Part shown: positions 25,363 through 34,317 of the stretch, piece after piece | How the letters are laid out: each line of letters opens with the position of its first letter | Numbering within the stretch: the stretch's first letter is position 1 | Source: Aquimarina sp. Aq78 | GTDB lineage: Bacteria > Bacteroidota > Bacteroidia > Flavobacteriales > Flavobacteriaceae | Direction of reading: 5' to 3' | Assembly: GCF_900299525.1 (NCBI RefSeq) | Contig: NZ_OMKA01000024.1 | Span: 1-64,000 of the forward strand | DNA: 64,000 bases | Position numbers and translations under genes: made by a program | Notes under the pieces: generated by a model | The model's database searches: none | Seen by the model: only the letters and a program-made list of their open reading frames with translations | What the model was told of the DNA's origin: nothing

Positions 25363-28300
25363 ATGAATAGAACGGTATTTAAAATAATAACCCATTTTTT
25401 ACTAGTAGTAGTTATTTTTTCTTGCAGTACTAAAAAAGATGATACTGCTATTATTCTATTTGAAAAAATACCAGGAACCTATTCAGGAATAACATTCAAA
25501 AACAATATTTACGAAGACGAATTCATGAATGCGTTTGTTTATGAATATTTTTATAATGGAGGAGGAGTTGCCATCGGTGATATCAATAATGATGGATTAG
25601 ATGATATTTATTTTACATCCAATTTAGAAACTAATCAATTGTATATTAATAAAGGGAATTTGAAATTTCAAAATATCACAAAAATGTCTAACACGCAAGG
25701 TAGTCAAGGGTGGACGACTGGAGCCAATATGGTAGACATAAATAGTGATGGACTGTTAGATATTTATGTATGTAAATCAGGGCCTTTTAAGAAATCAATA
25801 ATTTTGGAAAATGAGCTTTATGTAAATAAAGGATTGGATGCAAATGGGATTCCGGTTTTCGAAGAAATGGCAGCCAAATATGGACTCAATGATGCTAGTT
25901 ATTCAATGCAGTCTGTATTTTTTGACTTTGATTTAGATGGTGATCTAGATATGTATCTAATGAATCATAATCCACAACCTCTTCAACCTGAGGTATTAGA
26001 GAAAGGAAGGACGGAATTTTCTGAAATTGGAGATAAATTCTATGTAAATGAAAATGGTAAATACATAAATAAAACTCTTGAAGTGGGTATCTTTTCTAAT
26101 GCAATATCATATGGATTAGGTATAGGAGTAAGCGATTTAAACCAGGACGGTTGGCCAGATTTATATATTTCTAATGATTATGAAGAACATGATTATATGT
26201 ATATCAATCAACAAAATGGAACTTTTAAGGATGTAATAAAGAAAGCAACAAAACATATTTCAAGTTTTTCTATGGGTAATGATCTGGCCGATTTTGATAA
26301 TGATGGGTATACAGACATCGTTACTCTGGATATGGTAGCCGAGGATAATTATGGTATTAAAACAAGTATGCCAGGAATGAATCCTCAAAAATTTGATAAC
26401 CAAGTAAAAGCAGGAAGGCATTTTCAGTATATGTACAATACTTTTCAAAAGCATACTTCATATATTGATTCTACAGGGACTCCTTTTTATTCAGAAATAG
26501 GACAAATAGCAGGAATGTCTAATACCGATTGGAGCTGGGCACCATTATTAGCAGATTTTGATAATGATGGGGATAAGGACATATTTATAACAAACGGTAT
26601 TAAAAGAGACTTTAGAAATAAAGATTTTTTTGCAAAGATGAAAACATTTTCAAAAACAAATAAAGATGCCTACACGAATCCTGAAAAGTTAAAATTTTTG
26701 ATTTCTAAAATGCCACATCGGGCACATAAAAACTATTTCTACAAAAATTCAGGGAGTTTAAAATTTCAAAACACTTCTGATGAGTGGTTAAAAAATGCTA
26801 CAAAAGACTATTCTAATGGTGCAGCTTATGCAGATTTGGATAATGATGGTGATTTAGATTTGGTCATAAATAATGTTGATCAAGAAGCGACTATTTTAAA
26901 GAATAATTCAGATGTAATTTCTACTAATAAATATCTTAAGCTTGAGTTTAAAGGAGTTGAAAACAACATAAATGGAATTGGAGCTAAAGCTGTTTTATAT
27001 ACAAATAAAGGGCAACAGGTTTATGAAAACTATAGCGTTAGAGGATATCTGTCTTCTGTTCCGTTAAAAATAAATATTGGTCTTGAAGAAAATACTAAAA
27101 TAGATTCATTATGTATTTTTTGGCCAAACGGAAAAAAACAAAATGTTAGAGTTGATCAATTTAATACAACATATTCTATAGAATTTGATACTTCTGCAAA
27201 AGCTTTTGAATCTTCTTTCAAAAAATCGAAGAAATTATTTTCTATACACGACCTGTCTTCTGATTTAAAACATGTTGAGAATGAGTATGACGATTATAAA
27301 CGGCAATCACTATTACCTCATAAATTATCTCAATTAGGTCCGGCTATTGCAGTTGGAGACATAAATAATGATGGTAAAGATGATATATTTTTAGGACAAA
27401 GTACAGGAGAAGCTTCAATAGTATTTATCCAAGATGAAGATGGAAAATTTATTAAAAAACAAACGTTTCATGAAGATGCTATTTTTGAAGACATTGATGC
27501 TCAATTTTTAGATTTTGATCAAGATGGAGATTTAGATATATATGTAGCTAGTGGAGGTAATGAATTTAAAGAAAACTCACCCAATTATGCAGATAGATTA
27601 TATGAAAATAGATCGGGTACGTTTGTGAAACGTACAGAACTTTTACCAAAAAGTATTCACATAAGCAGTTCTAAAATTAGGGTTACAGATATTAATAAAG
27701 ATGGATATCCCGATTTGTTTATAGGAGGAAGACATAAACCTCATCAATACCCAAGTGCCACAAGTAGCTATGTTTTAATGAACGATAAAGGGAAATATAT
27801 TGATGTTACCGAAAAAAATGCTTCCGAATTAAAAGATATAGGTATGGTAACAGATGCTACATGGACAGATTATGATACAGATGGAGATTTTGATTTATTA
27901 GTAACAGGAGAGTGGATGGCTCCAATTCTTTTTGAGAATGATAATACAATTTTTACAAAAGTAAAATCTACATATTTAGACAGTATCTCTGGTTGGTACT
28001 ATGCTATTAAATCTGTTGATTTAGATAATGATGGCGATGATGACTACATATTAGGAAATTTAGGGGAGAATTATAAATATAAAGCTAGTACTATAGAACC
28101 ATTTGAAATATATTATAATGACTTTGATAATAATGGTAAGAATGATATTGTTTTAGGGTATTATAATTTTGGTAAGCTTTTCCCTGTTAGAGGAAAAGAA
28201 TGTTCGTCTGAACAAATTCCTTTTATAAAAAACAGCATACCTACTTATCATGAATTTGGGAATGCCACTATTGCAGATATATATGGTAAGAATAACCTAA

Positions 28301-28704
28301 AATCTGCTATGAATTTATCTAGTTATAGTTTTAAAAGCGGTATCCTGAAGAATAACGGAAATGCTAACTTTGAGTTTATACCATTACCAGCAATAGCACA
28401 GATTTCTTCTATTAATGATATTTTGATTATTGATATTAATAATGACTCCAAAAAAGATATAATAATCGCGGGAAACCTATTTACTTCAGAAATTGAAACA
28501 CCAAGAAATGATGCTGGCTACGGAATGGTTTTATTAAATGAAGGAAATTTTAATTTTTCACCAATGCATGCCTCAAAGAGTGGTGTATTTATCCCATATG
28601 ATTCTAAGAATTTGCATTGGATAGAAATTGATAATAACCCTGCTATGATTTCTGGTAATAATGATGATAAAATATCAGCTTTTACAATAAACAAATACGA
28701 ATAA
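25363..28704 (+). CDS. FG-GAP/VCBS-repeat ASPIC-UnbV lipoprotein
   Basis: 1113 residues. The lipobox VVIFSC is followed by STKKDD. There are about fourteen calcium-loop-like FG-GAP motifs, for example DINNDGLDDIY, DLNQDGWPDLY, DNDGDKDIF, DINNDGKDDIF, DQDGDLDIY and DLDNDGDDDYI. They form two beta-propeller-like blocks separated by an ASPIC/UnbV domain (about 525-600, GIGAKAVLYTNKGQQVYENYSVRGYLSS). Such proteins accompany many Bacteroidota SusCD loci. Their role is undefined; adhesion or glycan handling at the surface is often suggested. Its 177-bp upstream gap follows a terminator-like hairpin. Confidence 0.88.
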   Translation: MNRTVFKIITHFLLVVVIFSCSTKKDDTAIILFEKIPGTYSGITFKNNIYEDEFMNAFVYEYFYNGGGVAIGDINNDGLDDIYFTSNLETNQLYINKGNLKFQNITKMSNTQGSQGWTTGANMVDINSDGLLDIYVCKSGPFKKSIILENELYVNKGLDANGIPVFEEMAAKYGLNDASYSMQSVFFDFDLDGDLDMYLMNHNPQPLQPEVLEKGRTEFSEIGDKFYVNENGKYINKTLEVGIFSNAISYGLGIGVSDLNQDGWPDLYISNDYEEHDYMYINQQNGTFKDVIKKATKHISSFSMGNDLADFDNDGYTDIVTLDMVAEDNYGIKTSMPGMNPQKFDNQVKAGRHFQYMYNTFQKHTSYIDSTGTPFYSEIGQIAGMSNTDWSWAPLLADFDNDGDKDIFITNGIKRDFRNKDFFAKMKTFSKTNKDAYTNPEKLKFLISKMPHRAHKNYFYKNSGSLKFQNTSDEWLKNATKDYSNGAAYADLDNDGDLDLVINNVDQEATILKNNSDVISTNKYLKLEFKGVENNINGIGAKAVLYTNKGQQVYENYSVRGYLSSVPLKINIGLEENTKIDSLCIFWPNGKKQNVRVDQFNTTYSIEFDTSAKAFESSFKKSKKLFSIHDLSSDLKHVENEYDDYKRQSLLPHKLSQLGPAIAVGDINNDGKDDIFLGQSTGEASIVFIQDEDGKFIKKQTFHEDAIFEDIDAQFLDFDQDGDLDIYVASGGNEFKENSPNYADRLYENRSGTFVKRTELLPKSIHISSSKIRVTDINKDGYPDLFIGGRHKPHQYPSATSSYVLMNDKGKYIDVTEKNASELKDIGMVTDATWTDYDTDGDFDLLVTGEWMAPILFENDNTIFTKVKSTYLDSISGWYYAIKSVDLDNDGDDDYILGNLGENYKYKASTIEPFEIYYNDFDNNGKNDIVLGYYNFGKLFPVRGKECSSEQIPFIKNSIPTYHEFGNATIADIYGKNNLKSAMNLSSYSFKSGILKNNGNANFEFIPLPAIAQISSINDILIIDINNDSKKDIIIAGNLFTSEIETPRNDAGYGMVLLNEGNFNFSPMHASKSGVFIPYDSKNLHWIEIDNNPAMISGNNDDKISAFTINKYE

Positions 28705-28720
28705 CTTACCCCTTTTTTAT

Positions 28721-28993
28721 ATGCCTTTAGTTATTATTGTTTTAGGAATACTGTTGTTATTTATTTCATTTATCATTGTTTGCATTTTTGTTGGTGTATT
28801 ACAGAACATGGAATTGCAAAACGTTATTCAATCTATTCAAACAGGAATAGGAAATACACTTGGTTTTTTAGTCATGATTTTAGGGCTTGGAACTATGTTA
28901 AGCAAACTCTTTGCAGATAGCGGTGTGGCACAAAGAATCACTTTAAAATTAGTGTCGAGCTTTGGAGTAAAATATATTCAATCAGAAAAGTAA
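28721..28993 (+). pseudogene. Remnant of a GntP-family gluconate/sugar-acid permease
   Basis: The 90-codon frame keeps only the N-terminal part of a GntP permease of about 440 residues. The MPLVIIVLGILLLF start, the block LQNVIQSIQTGIGNTLGFL and LGLGTMLSKLFADSGVAQRITLKLVSSFGVKYIQ all match the beginning of E. coli GntT as I recall it. About ten residues appear to be missing after LLLF, where the family has a second helix start. The frame stops right after YIQ, and the next gene starts 26 bp later, so the remaining 350 residues are deleted. It is unlikely to transport anything alone. Its neighbours are three sugar-acid-type enzymes. Confidence 0.75.
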
Positions 28994-29018
28994 CAATTTT
29001 GGAAAAGTATAGATAAAA

Positions 29019-29990
29019 ATGAGATATAAAAAATTTGGAAAGTTAGATTGGAATGTAAGTCAGGTAGGATATGGTATGTGGGGTATGGCGGGTTGGTCAG
29101 AGTCAGATGATAAAATATCTAATAGATCATTAGATAGAGCTATTGAATTGGGTTGTAATTTTTTTGATACAGCGTGGGGATATGCAGAAGGAAGAAGCGA
29201 GCAAATTTTAGCAGGATTATTAAAAAGACATTCAGAAAAAAGACTGCATACAGCAACAAAAATTCCTCCGAAAATTGATGAATGGCCGCCAAGTAAATCA
29301 TCTACTTTAAAAGATATATACCCGTCAAATCATATCGTAGAGTATACAGAAAAGAGTTTGAAAAATTTAGGGGTTGAAACAATAGATTTACAACAATTTC
29401 ATGTATGGGAAGATAGTTGGGCAGAACAGGATGAATGGAAAGAAATGATACTAAAACTAAAACAAGAAGGGAAAGTGCAATCTTTTGGGATTAGTGTAAA
29501 CCGATGGGAACCTGCCAACTGTTTGAAAGCACTAGAGTCTGGGTTAATCGATTCGATACAAGTTATTTATAATATCTTTGATCAATCTCCTGAAGATGTA
29601 TTATTTCCTTATTGCGAAAAGAATGATATTGCAGTTATAGCCCGTGTTCCATTTGATGAAGGCTCTCTTACCGGAAAACTTACTTTAGAATCTAAATGGG
29701 ATATTGGCGATTTTAGAAATATTTATTTTGGCTCTGAAAATTTACCACCTACTATAAAACGTATTGAAAAATTAAAAGAACTGGTTCAGAATAAAATGCC
29801 ATTAGCCGAATTAGCATTGCGTTTTATCGCATCACAACCTGCTGTTACTACGATGATTCCTGGTATGCGTCAACTACGTAATGTAGAAGCCAATATGCGT
29901 ATAAGTGATGGAAAAGGGCTTTCACAAGAATGGATACATAAGCTAAGAGATCATCGTTGGGATCGTTTACCAACAAGCTGGTCTTGTTAA
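29019..29990 (+). CDS. Aldo/keto reductase
   Basis: NAD(P)-dependent oxidoreductase with an (alpha/beta)8 barrel, 323 residues, cytosolic. The catalytic tetrad is readable: Asp50 and Tyr55 in FFDTAWGYAEG, Lys81 in TATKIPP and His128 in LQQFHVW. The C-terminal nucleotide-binding part includes TTMIPGMRQLRNVEAN. It lies between the permease remnant and a sugar-phosphate-isomerase-like gene, suggesting a role in sugar or sugar-acid conversion. Substrate unknown. Confidence 0.88.
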   Translation: MRYKKFGKLDWNVSQVGYGMWGMAGWSESDDKISNRSLDRAIELGCNFFDTAWGYAEGRSEQILAGLLKRHSEKRLHTATKIPPKIDEWPPSKSSTLKDIYPSNHIVEYTEKSLKNLGVETIDLQQFHVWEDSWAEQDEWKEMILKLKQEGKVQSFGISVNRWEPANCLKALESGLIDSIQVIYNIFDQSPEDVLFPYCEKNDIAVIARVPFDEGSLTGKLTLESKWDIGDFRNIYFGSENLPPTIKRIEKLKELVQNKMPLAELALRFIASQPAVTTMIPGMRQLRNVEANMRISDGKGLSQEWIHKLRDHRWDRLPTSWSC

Positions 29991-30001
29991 CCGATCAGAA
30001 T

Positions 30002-30898
30002 ATGCGCAGAAGAACTTTTATAAAGAAAACTTCAAACACAGCTTTAGGTGTGGGATTAACATTATCATTTCCATCGGGTATGATCGTAAAAGAAGACACT
30101 TTGTTTTTTAAGATATCACTTGCACAGTGGTCATTACATAGAAGTTTACGTTCGGGGAAACTTTCAACATTCGATTTTCCTGCGAAAGCTAAAAATGATT
30201 TTGATATTCATGCTGTGGAATATGTCAATCAGTTTTTTATAGATAGAGCTAAAGATCATAAATACCTTAAAGAATTAAAACAGCGTACATCGGATCTTAA
30301 TGTAGAAAATGTTCTGATTATGGTCGATGCAGAAGGTGAATTGGGTAATCAAAATAAAGAAGCAAGATTACAAGCAGTAGAAAATCATTATAAATGGGTA
30401 GAAGCAGCACAATTTTTAGGATGTAAGTCTATTCGTGTTAATTTACATGGAGAAGGAAGTAGAACCGATGTTGCAAAGGCAGGAAAGGATAGTTTAGTAC
30501 AATTATCTGATTTTGCTAAAGACTATACTATCAATATAGTAGTCGAAAACCATCAAAGCTATTCTACACATGGAGATTGGCTATCCAAAATCATGAAAAA
30601 TGTGAATCATAGTAATTGTGGTACGTTACCAGATTTTGGCAATTTTTATGAATATGACAGATATCAAGGTGTAAAGGATATGATGCCTTTTGCCAAAGGA
30701 GTTAGTGCCAAATCCAATAATTTTGATAAGCAAGGAAACGAAACAGAAATCGACTATTTGAAAATGCTTCAAATTGTGAAAAATGCTGACTATACAGGTT
30801 ATATAGGAATTGAATATGAAGGCCCTAATGATGACGAAGATAAAGGTATTCGATTGACAAAAGAGCTATTAATAAAAACTGCAAGAGAGCTAAAATGA
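30002..30898 (+). CDS. Tat-exported sugar phosphate isomerase/epimerase-like TIM-barrel protein
   Basis: 298 residues of the xylose-isomerase-like/AP-endonuclease-2 fold. I start at ATG 30002, giving MRRRTFIKKTSNTALG, a Tat signal with a hydrophobic tail to about residue 30. An earlier in-frame start at 29957 would put 15 odd residues before it. Barrel markers are NIVVENHQSYSTHGDW, NCGTLPDFGNF and YIGIEYEGP, which supply Glu, His and Asp metal ligands. The gene begins 11 bp after the AKR stop and overlaps the SDR start by 4 bp. A Tat signal implies a periplasmic step, which is at odds with the cytosolic AKR and SDR. Confidence 0.82.
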   Translation: MRRRTFIKKTSNTALGVGLTLSFPSGMIVKEDTLFFKISLAQWSLHRSLRSGKLSTFDFPAKAKNDFDIHAVEYVNQFFIDRAKDHKYLKELKQRTSDLNVENVLIMVDAEGELGNQNKEARLQAVENHYKWVEAAQFLGCKSIRVNLHGEGSRTDVAKAGKDSLVQLSDFAKDYTINIVVENHQSYSTHGDWLSKIMKNVNHSNCGTLPDFGNFYEYDRYQGVKDMMPFAKGVSAKSNNFDKQGNETEIDYLKMLQIVKNADYTGYIGIEYEGPNDDEDKGIRLTKELLIKTARELK

Positions 30899-31653
30899 AA
30901 TTAGAAAATCAGGTATTTGTTATTACAGGAGCTACAAGCGGCATGGGAAAAGCTATTGCTATTTTATATGCAAAAGAAGGAGCTAAATTAGTGTTAAGTG
31001 GTAGAAACATAGAAAGAGGAAATGCACTTGTAGAAGAGTTAAAATTAACATCTGCAGATGCTATATTTTATGCTGGAGATGTAGGTACTCCTCAAGTAAA
31101 TAAAGAATTGGTAACCACAGCAATTATCAAGTTTGGAAAACTTACAGGCATAGTAACTAATGCAGGTGTGTTAGGACTAGGAAGTATTCAAGAAATTAGT
31201 ATTGAAGATTGGCATACAACTCTGAATATAAACTTTAATTCGTTTTTTTATTTATGTAAATATGCCATTCCATACATCCAAAAAGAGAAAGGAATCATTA
31301 TTGCTAATGCATCAATCGCTGCGTTTAAGAGTTTTCCAAACCATGCTGCCTATTGCGCATCAAAAGCTGCGTTAGTCTCTTTGGTTAAGCAAACAGCATT
31401 AGATTATGGCCCTGAAATACGTGTTAATGCTATTTGCCCCGGACCCGTAGATACACCTCTGATCTGGGATTCTGCAAAAGCATTTAAAAACCCTGATGAA
31501 GCTGTTGATAATGTAAAAAAGGCTACCATATTAAAACGTTTGGGTACACCAGAAGATATTGCTAAACTAGCATTGTTTTTGGCATCAGAAGATTCTTCGT
31601 GGATGACAGGTTCTGCCCTAACTATTGATGGAGGAATTATGACGACCTCTTAA
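30895..31653 (+). CDS. Short-chain dehydrogenase/reductase (SDR)
   Basis: Classical NAD(P)-dependent SDR of 252 residues. The cofactor motif is TGATSGMG (11-18), the NAG motif TNAGVLG lies near 88-94, and the catalytic residues are Ser140, Tyr153 and Lys157 (YCASK). The C-terminal MTGSALTIDGG is typical. It overlaps the preceding TIM-barrel gene (ATGA), so the two are translationally coupled. Probably oxidises or reduces a sugar or sugar-acid intermediate of the locus. Confidence 0.9.
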   Translation: MKLENQVFVITGATSGMGKAIAILYAKEGAKLVLSGRNIERGNALVEELKLTSADAIFYAGDVGTPQVNKELVTTAIIKFGKLTGIVTNAGVLGLGSIQEISIEDWHTTLNINFNSFFYLCKYAIPYIQKEKGIIIANASIAAFKSFPNHAAYCASKAALVSLVKQTALDYGPEIRVNAICPGPVDTPLIWDSAKAFKNPDEAVDNVKKATILKRLGTPEDIAKLALFLASEDSSWMTGSALTIDGGIMTTS

Positions 31654-31874
31654 AAGAAAAGAGATATGAAGTTAAAAAGAATCACACCATAAAATAGTAA
31701 TGAAGGGTTAAATAGATTTATTGATACGTTGATGATCAATAAGGATTTGTATATTGTTAGTTATAAAGAAAAATTCCTACTACCTATACATAAAAATAGT
31801 TAGTCCATGATTCGAAAAGTATACAAGGGTTATGCTTTTTATCATTTTAGTCAAAACAAATAGTATATTTTCAG

Positions 31875-32957
31875 ATGGCAAAATCATTACTTTTTATACC
31901 AGATATTTCGGGTTTCACGCACTTTGTTCAGAATACCGAGGTAGAACATAGTCAACACGTGATTTCTGAGTTGTTAGAGGTTTTGATTAATGCCAATACA
32001 CAAGATTTGAAATTAGCGGAAGTAGAAGGGGATGCATTGTTTTTTTATAAAGAAAATGAAATCCCATCGCAAGAAAAACTACTGGCGCAGGTTGAAACAA
32101 TGTTTACTGCATTTTATAGCCATCTTAAGCTTTTAGAGAAAAATCGTGTTTGCCCTTGTAATGCATGTGCTACAGCGCCTAATTTGCAATTAAAAATAGT
32201 AGTGCATTGTGGTGAATTACAGTTTATTACGGTTCAAGAAAAGCGCAAGCCTTTTGGTCAGGTAGTTATTGAGGCTCATAGGTTGCTTAAAAATTCTATT
32301 GTAAGTGATAACTATGCTTTATTAAGTGATGAAGTATCAAAAACAATTGGACTTCCTGTTAATTATGAGAGTAAATTATATCATTTTAGAGAAAGTAAAG
32401 ATACCTATGATACTAAGGAGATTATTTATTTGTTTTCTGAAATAAATAAAAATAAGTTAAAACTTACTCCTTTTGCTATTCCAGAAGTGGTAGATTTTCA
32501 ATGTTCTCCATCTATAGTTTTAAAGAGAGAGTTTGAAATTCCTGCAGCACAATTATTAGAATATATTACTAATTATAGTTATAGGCATTATTGGGCAAAG
32601 GGAGTTGATAAATTCGAATACAACCCAGGGGAAGTTACTCGATTAGGTACCGAACATGTCTGTGTAATTGATGGAAAACGACTCAATTTTACAACAGTGA
32701 CCAAAAAAGCAAGCCTTGATGAGATTGTATACGGAGAACGTACTACGGATGTTCCTTTGCATGCACTGTATCAGTTTTTTATTATAAAACCATTACCCGG
32801 TAATAAATGCTTGCTTACTGTAGAGATCTATCCTAAGGCGAAATCAATCGTGCATAAGCTTATGTTGTTTCTTCTGATAAAAAAAGCCATTAAGAAGTCT
32901 ATGAAGGCATCTTTGGATAATCTTGAAGCATTTGTAAGAAACGATGCTATAACTTAA
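31875..32957 (+). CDS. DUF2652-type cyclase-like protein with SRPBCC domain
   Basis: 360 residues, no signal peptide. The N-terminal part (about 1-190) resembles a class III nucleotide-cyclase fold: FIPDISGFTHFVQ with Asp10 and VEGDALFFY with Asp53 occupy the places of the two metal ligands. A four-Cys cluster CPCNACATAP lies near 93-102. The C-terminal part (about 210-355) looks like an SRPBCC/polyketide-cyclase lipid-binding domain (LKREFEIPAAQLLEYITNY). Enzymatic activity is not established for this family. It ends exactly where the convergent murF ends, with no spacer. Confidence 0.7.
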   Translation: MAKSLLFIPDISGFTHFVQNTEVEHSQHVISELLEVLINANTQDLKLAEVEGDALFFYKENEIPSQEKLLAQVETMFTAFYSHLKLLEKNRVCPCNACATAPNLQLKIVVHCGELQFITVQEKRKPFGQVVIEAHRLLKNSIVSDNYALLSDEVSKTIGLPVNYESKLYHFRESKDTYDTKEIIYLFSEINKNKLKLTPFAIPEVVDFQCSPSIVLKREFEIPAAQLLEYITNYSYRHYWAKGVDKFEYNPGEVTRLGTEHVCVIDGKRLNFTTVTKKASLDEIVYGERTTDVPLHALYQFFIIKPLPGNKCLLTVEIYPKAKSIVHKLMLFLLIKKAIKKSMKASLDNLEAFVRNDAIT

Positions 32958-34235
32958 TTAGAGAAGATCCAGAATTCTTTCTAGTTTCATGCCTCGTGAT
33001 CCTTTGATAAGAATAACATCTTTTTGATTTTTTAGGCTCCAACTAGTTTCAAGATCTTCATAAGATTTAAATTTTCGAATATTCGGATTAGTGCATTTGG
33101 TGGTAAAAAAATGACTCCCGATTAAATATATTTCGTCTGTTTCTGTATCACTTATCTGATCAGCTATTTTTTGATGCTCTAGAGATGCATCATCACCCAA
33201 TTCAAACATATCTCCTAAAAAGACAATTTTAGTACCGTATTGCAATTGAACCAAATTATTGATGGCGGCTTCCATGCTTGTTGGATTTGCATTATAAGCG
33301 TCCAGGATAATTGTATGGTTCCCTTTTTTAATGATTTGCGAACGATTATTTGTAGAGGTGTAGGATTCTATTGCGCCTTTGATCTTATCTAAGCTAATTT
33401 TGAAATAGGATCCAATAGCTATAGCCGCAGCAATATTTGTGAAGTTGTACTGACCTATTAGATTGCTGTGTATGGTATCGTCTTGAAAAGAGATAATTAC
33501 ATTAGGATTTGTATCTGTCAATTTAATAATAGCATCACTTGTATTGGATTGTGAAAAACTATATGTCTTTATTTCGGAAGAGGCATTCACTAGTTTTTTA
33601 TCCTCAAGATTAAGAAAAACTAGTTTATCATGTTTTTTTAAGTAATCATAAAGTTCTGTTTTTCCTTTTAAAACACCTTCAATGCTTCCAAAACCTTCTA
33701 GGTGAGCTTTGCCAATATTTGTGATATAACCATAATCTGGAGTAGCAATAGAGCATAAAAATGCTATTTCCCCCAAGTGATTGGCTCCCATTTCTACAAT
33801 TCCTATTTGAGTTTCCTTGGTCATTGATAAAAGCGTAAGAGGAACGCCTATATGATTATTTAGATTGCCCTTAGTGGCGGTTGTCTTAAAAGAAGACGAG
33901 AGAACACTGTTGATTAATTCTTTTGTAGTAGTTTTTCCATTACTTCCTGTTAAAGCAATGATAGGAATATTTAGGTATTGGCGATGAAACGAAGCTAAGT
34001 CTTGTAGTGTTTTTAGAACATCATCCACAAGAATATGTTTTTCTGTAGTTTTAAATGTTACTTCATCAATTATTGCATATGCTGCTCCATGTTCCAGGGC
34101 TTTTTGGGCATACGTATTTCCATTAAAATTCTCTCCTTTTAAAGCAAAAAATATGACATTATGCTCAATTTTTCGAGTATCTGTACACACGCCACTGCTA
34201 GCTAAGAATAATTGATGTATTTGGTTGATGGTCAT
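32958..34235 (-). CDS. murF: UDP-N-acetylmuramoyl-tripeptide--D-alanyl-D-alanine ligase
   Basis: Peptidoglycan synthesis enzyme that adds D-Ala-D-Ala. 425 residues. The ATP loop is ALTGSNGKTTTKEL, the second domain has GIVEMGANHLGEI and YITNIGKAHLEGFG, and the C-terminal domain has LDAYNANPTSMEAAI and FLGDMFELGDDA. These mark MurF rather than other Mur ligases. It lies downstream of gldJ on the same strand, a neighbourhood I recall from other Flavobacteriaceae. Confidence 0.95.
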   Translation of the reverse strand: MTINQIHQLFLASSGVCTDTRKIEHNVIFFALKGENFNGNTYAQKALEHGAAYAIIDEVTFKTTEKHILVDDVLKTLQDLASFHRQYLNIPIIALTGSNGKTTTKELINSVLSSSFKTTATKGNLNNHIGVPLTLLSMTKETQIGIVEMGANHLGEIAFLCSIATPDYGYITNIGKAHLEGFGSIEGVLKGKTELYDYLKKHDKLVFLNLEDKKLVNASSEIKTYSFSQSNTSDAIIKLTDTNPNVIISFQDDTIHSNLIGQYNFTNIAAAIAIGSYFKISLDKIKGAIESYTSTNNRSQIIKKGNHTIILDAYNANPTSMEAAINNLVQLQYGTKIVFLGDMFELGDDASLEHQKIADQISDTETDEIYLIGSHFFTTKCTNPNIRKFKSYEDLETSWSLKNQKDVILIKGSRGMKLERILDLL

Positions 34236-34251
34236 TAACTAGATGATATTA

Positions 34252-34282
34252 AAAAGCCCTGACAAATATGTACAGGGCTTTT
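34252..34282 (-). terminator. Terminator between gldJ and murF
   Basis: AAAAGCCCTG pairs perfectly with CAGGGCTTTT over an 11-nt loop, with a T run on the minus strand. It would terminate gldJ transcripts before murF. Confidence 0.75.
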
Positions 34283-34317
34283 ATATTTATAACGAACTTT
34301 AATTAAATTCTAAGCTA

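Noticed and set aside
29957..30898. TIM-barrel frame starting at 29957
   Set aside because: It would place 15 unrelated residues before a clear Tat signal; ATG 30002 is the better start.
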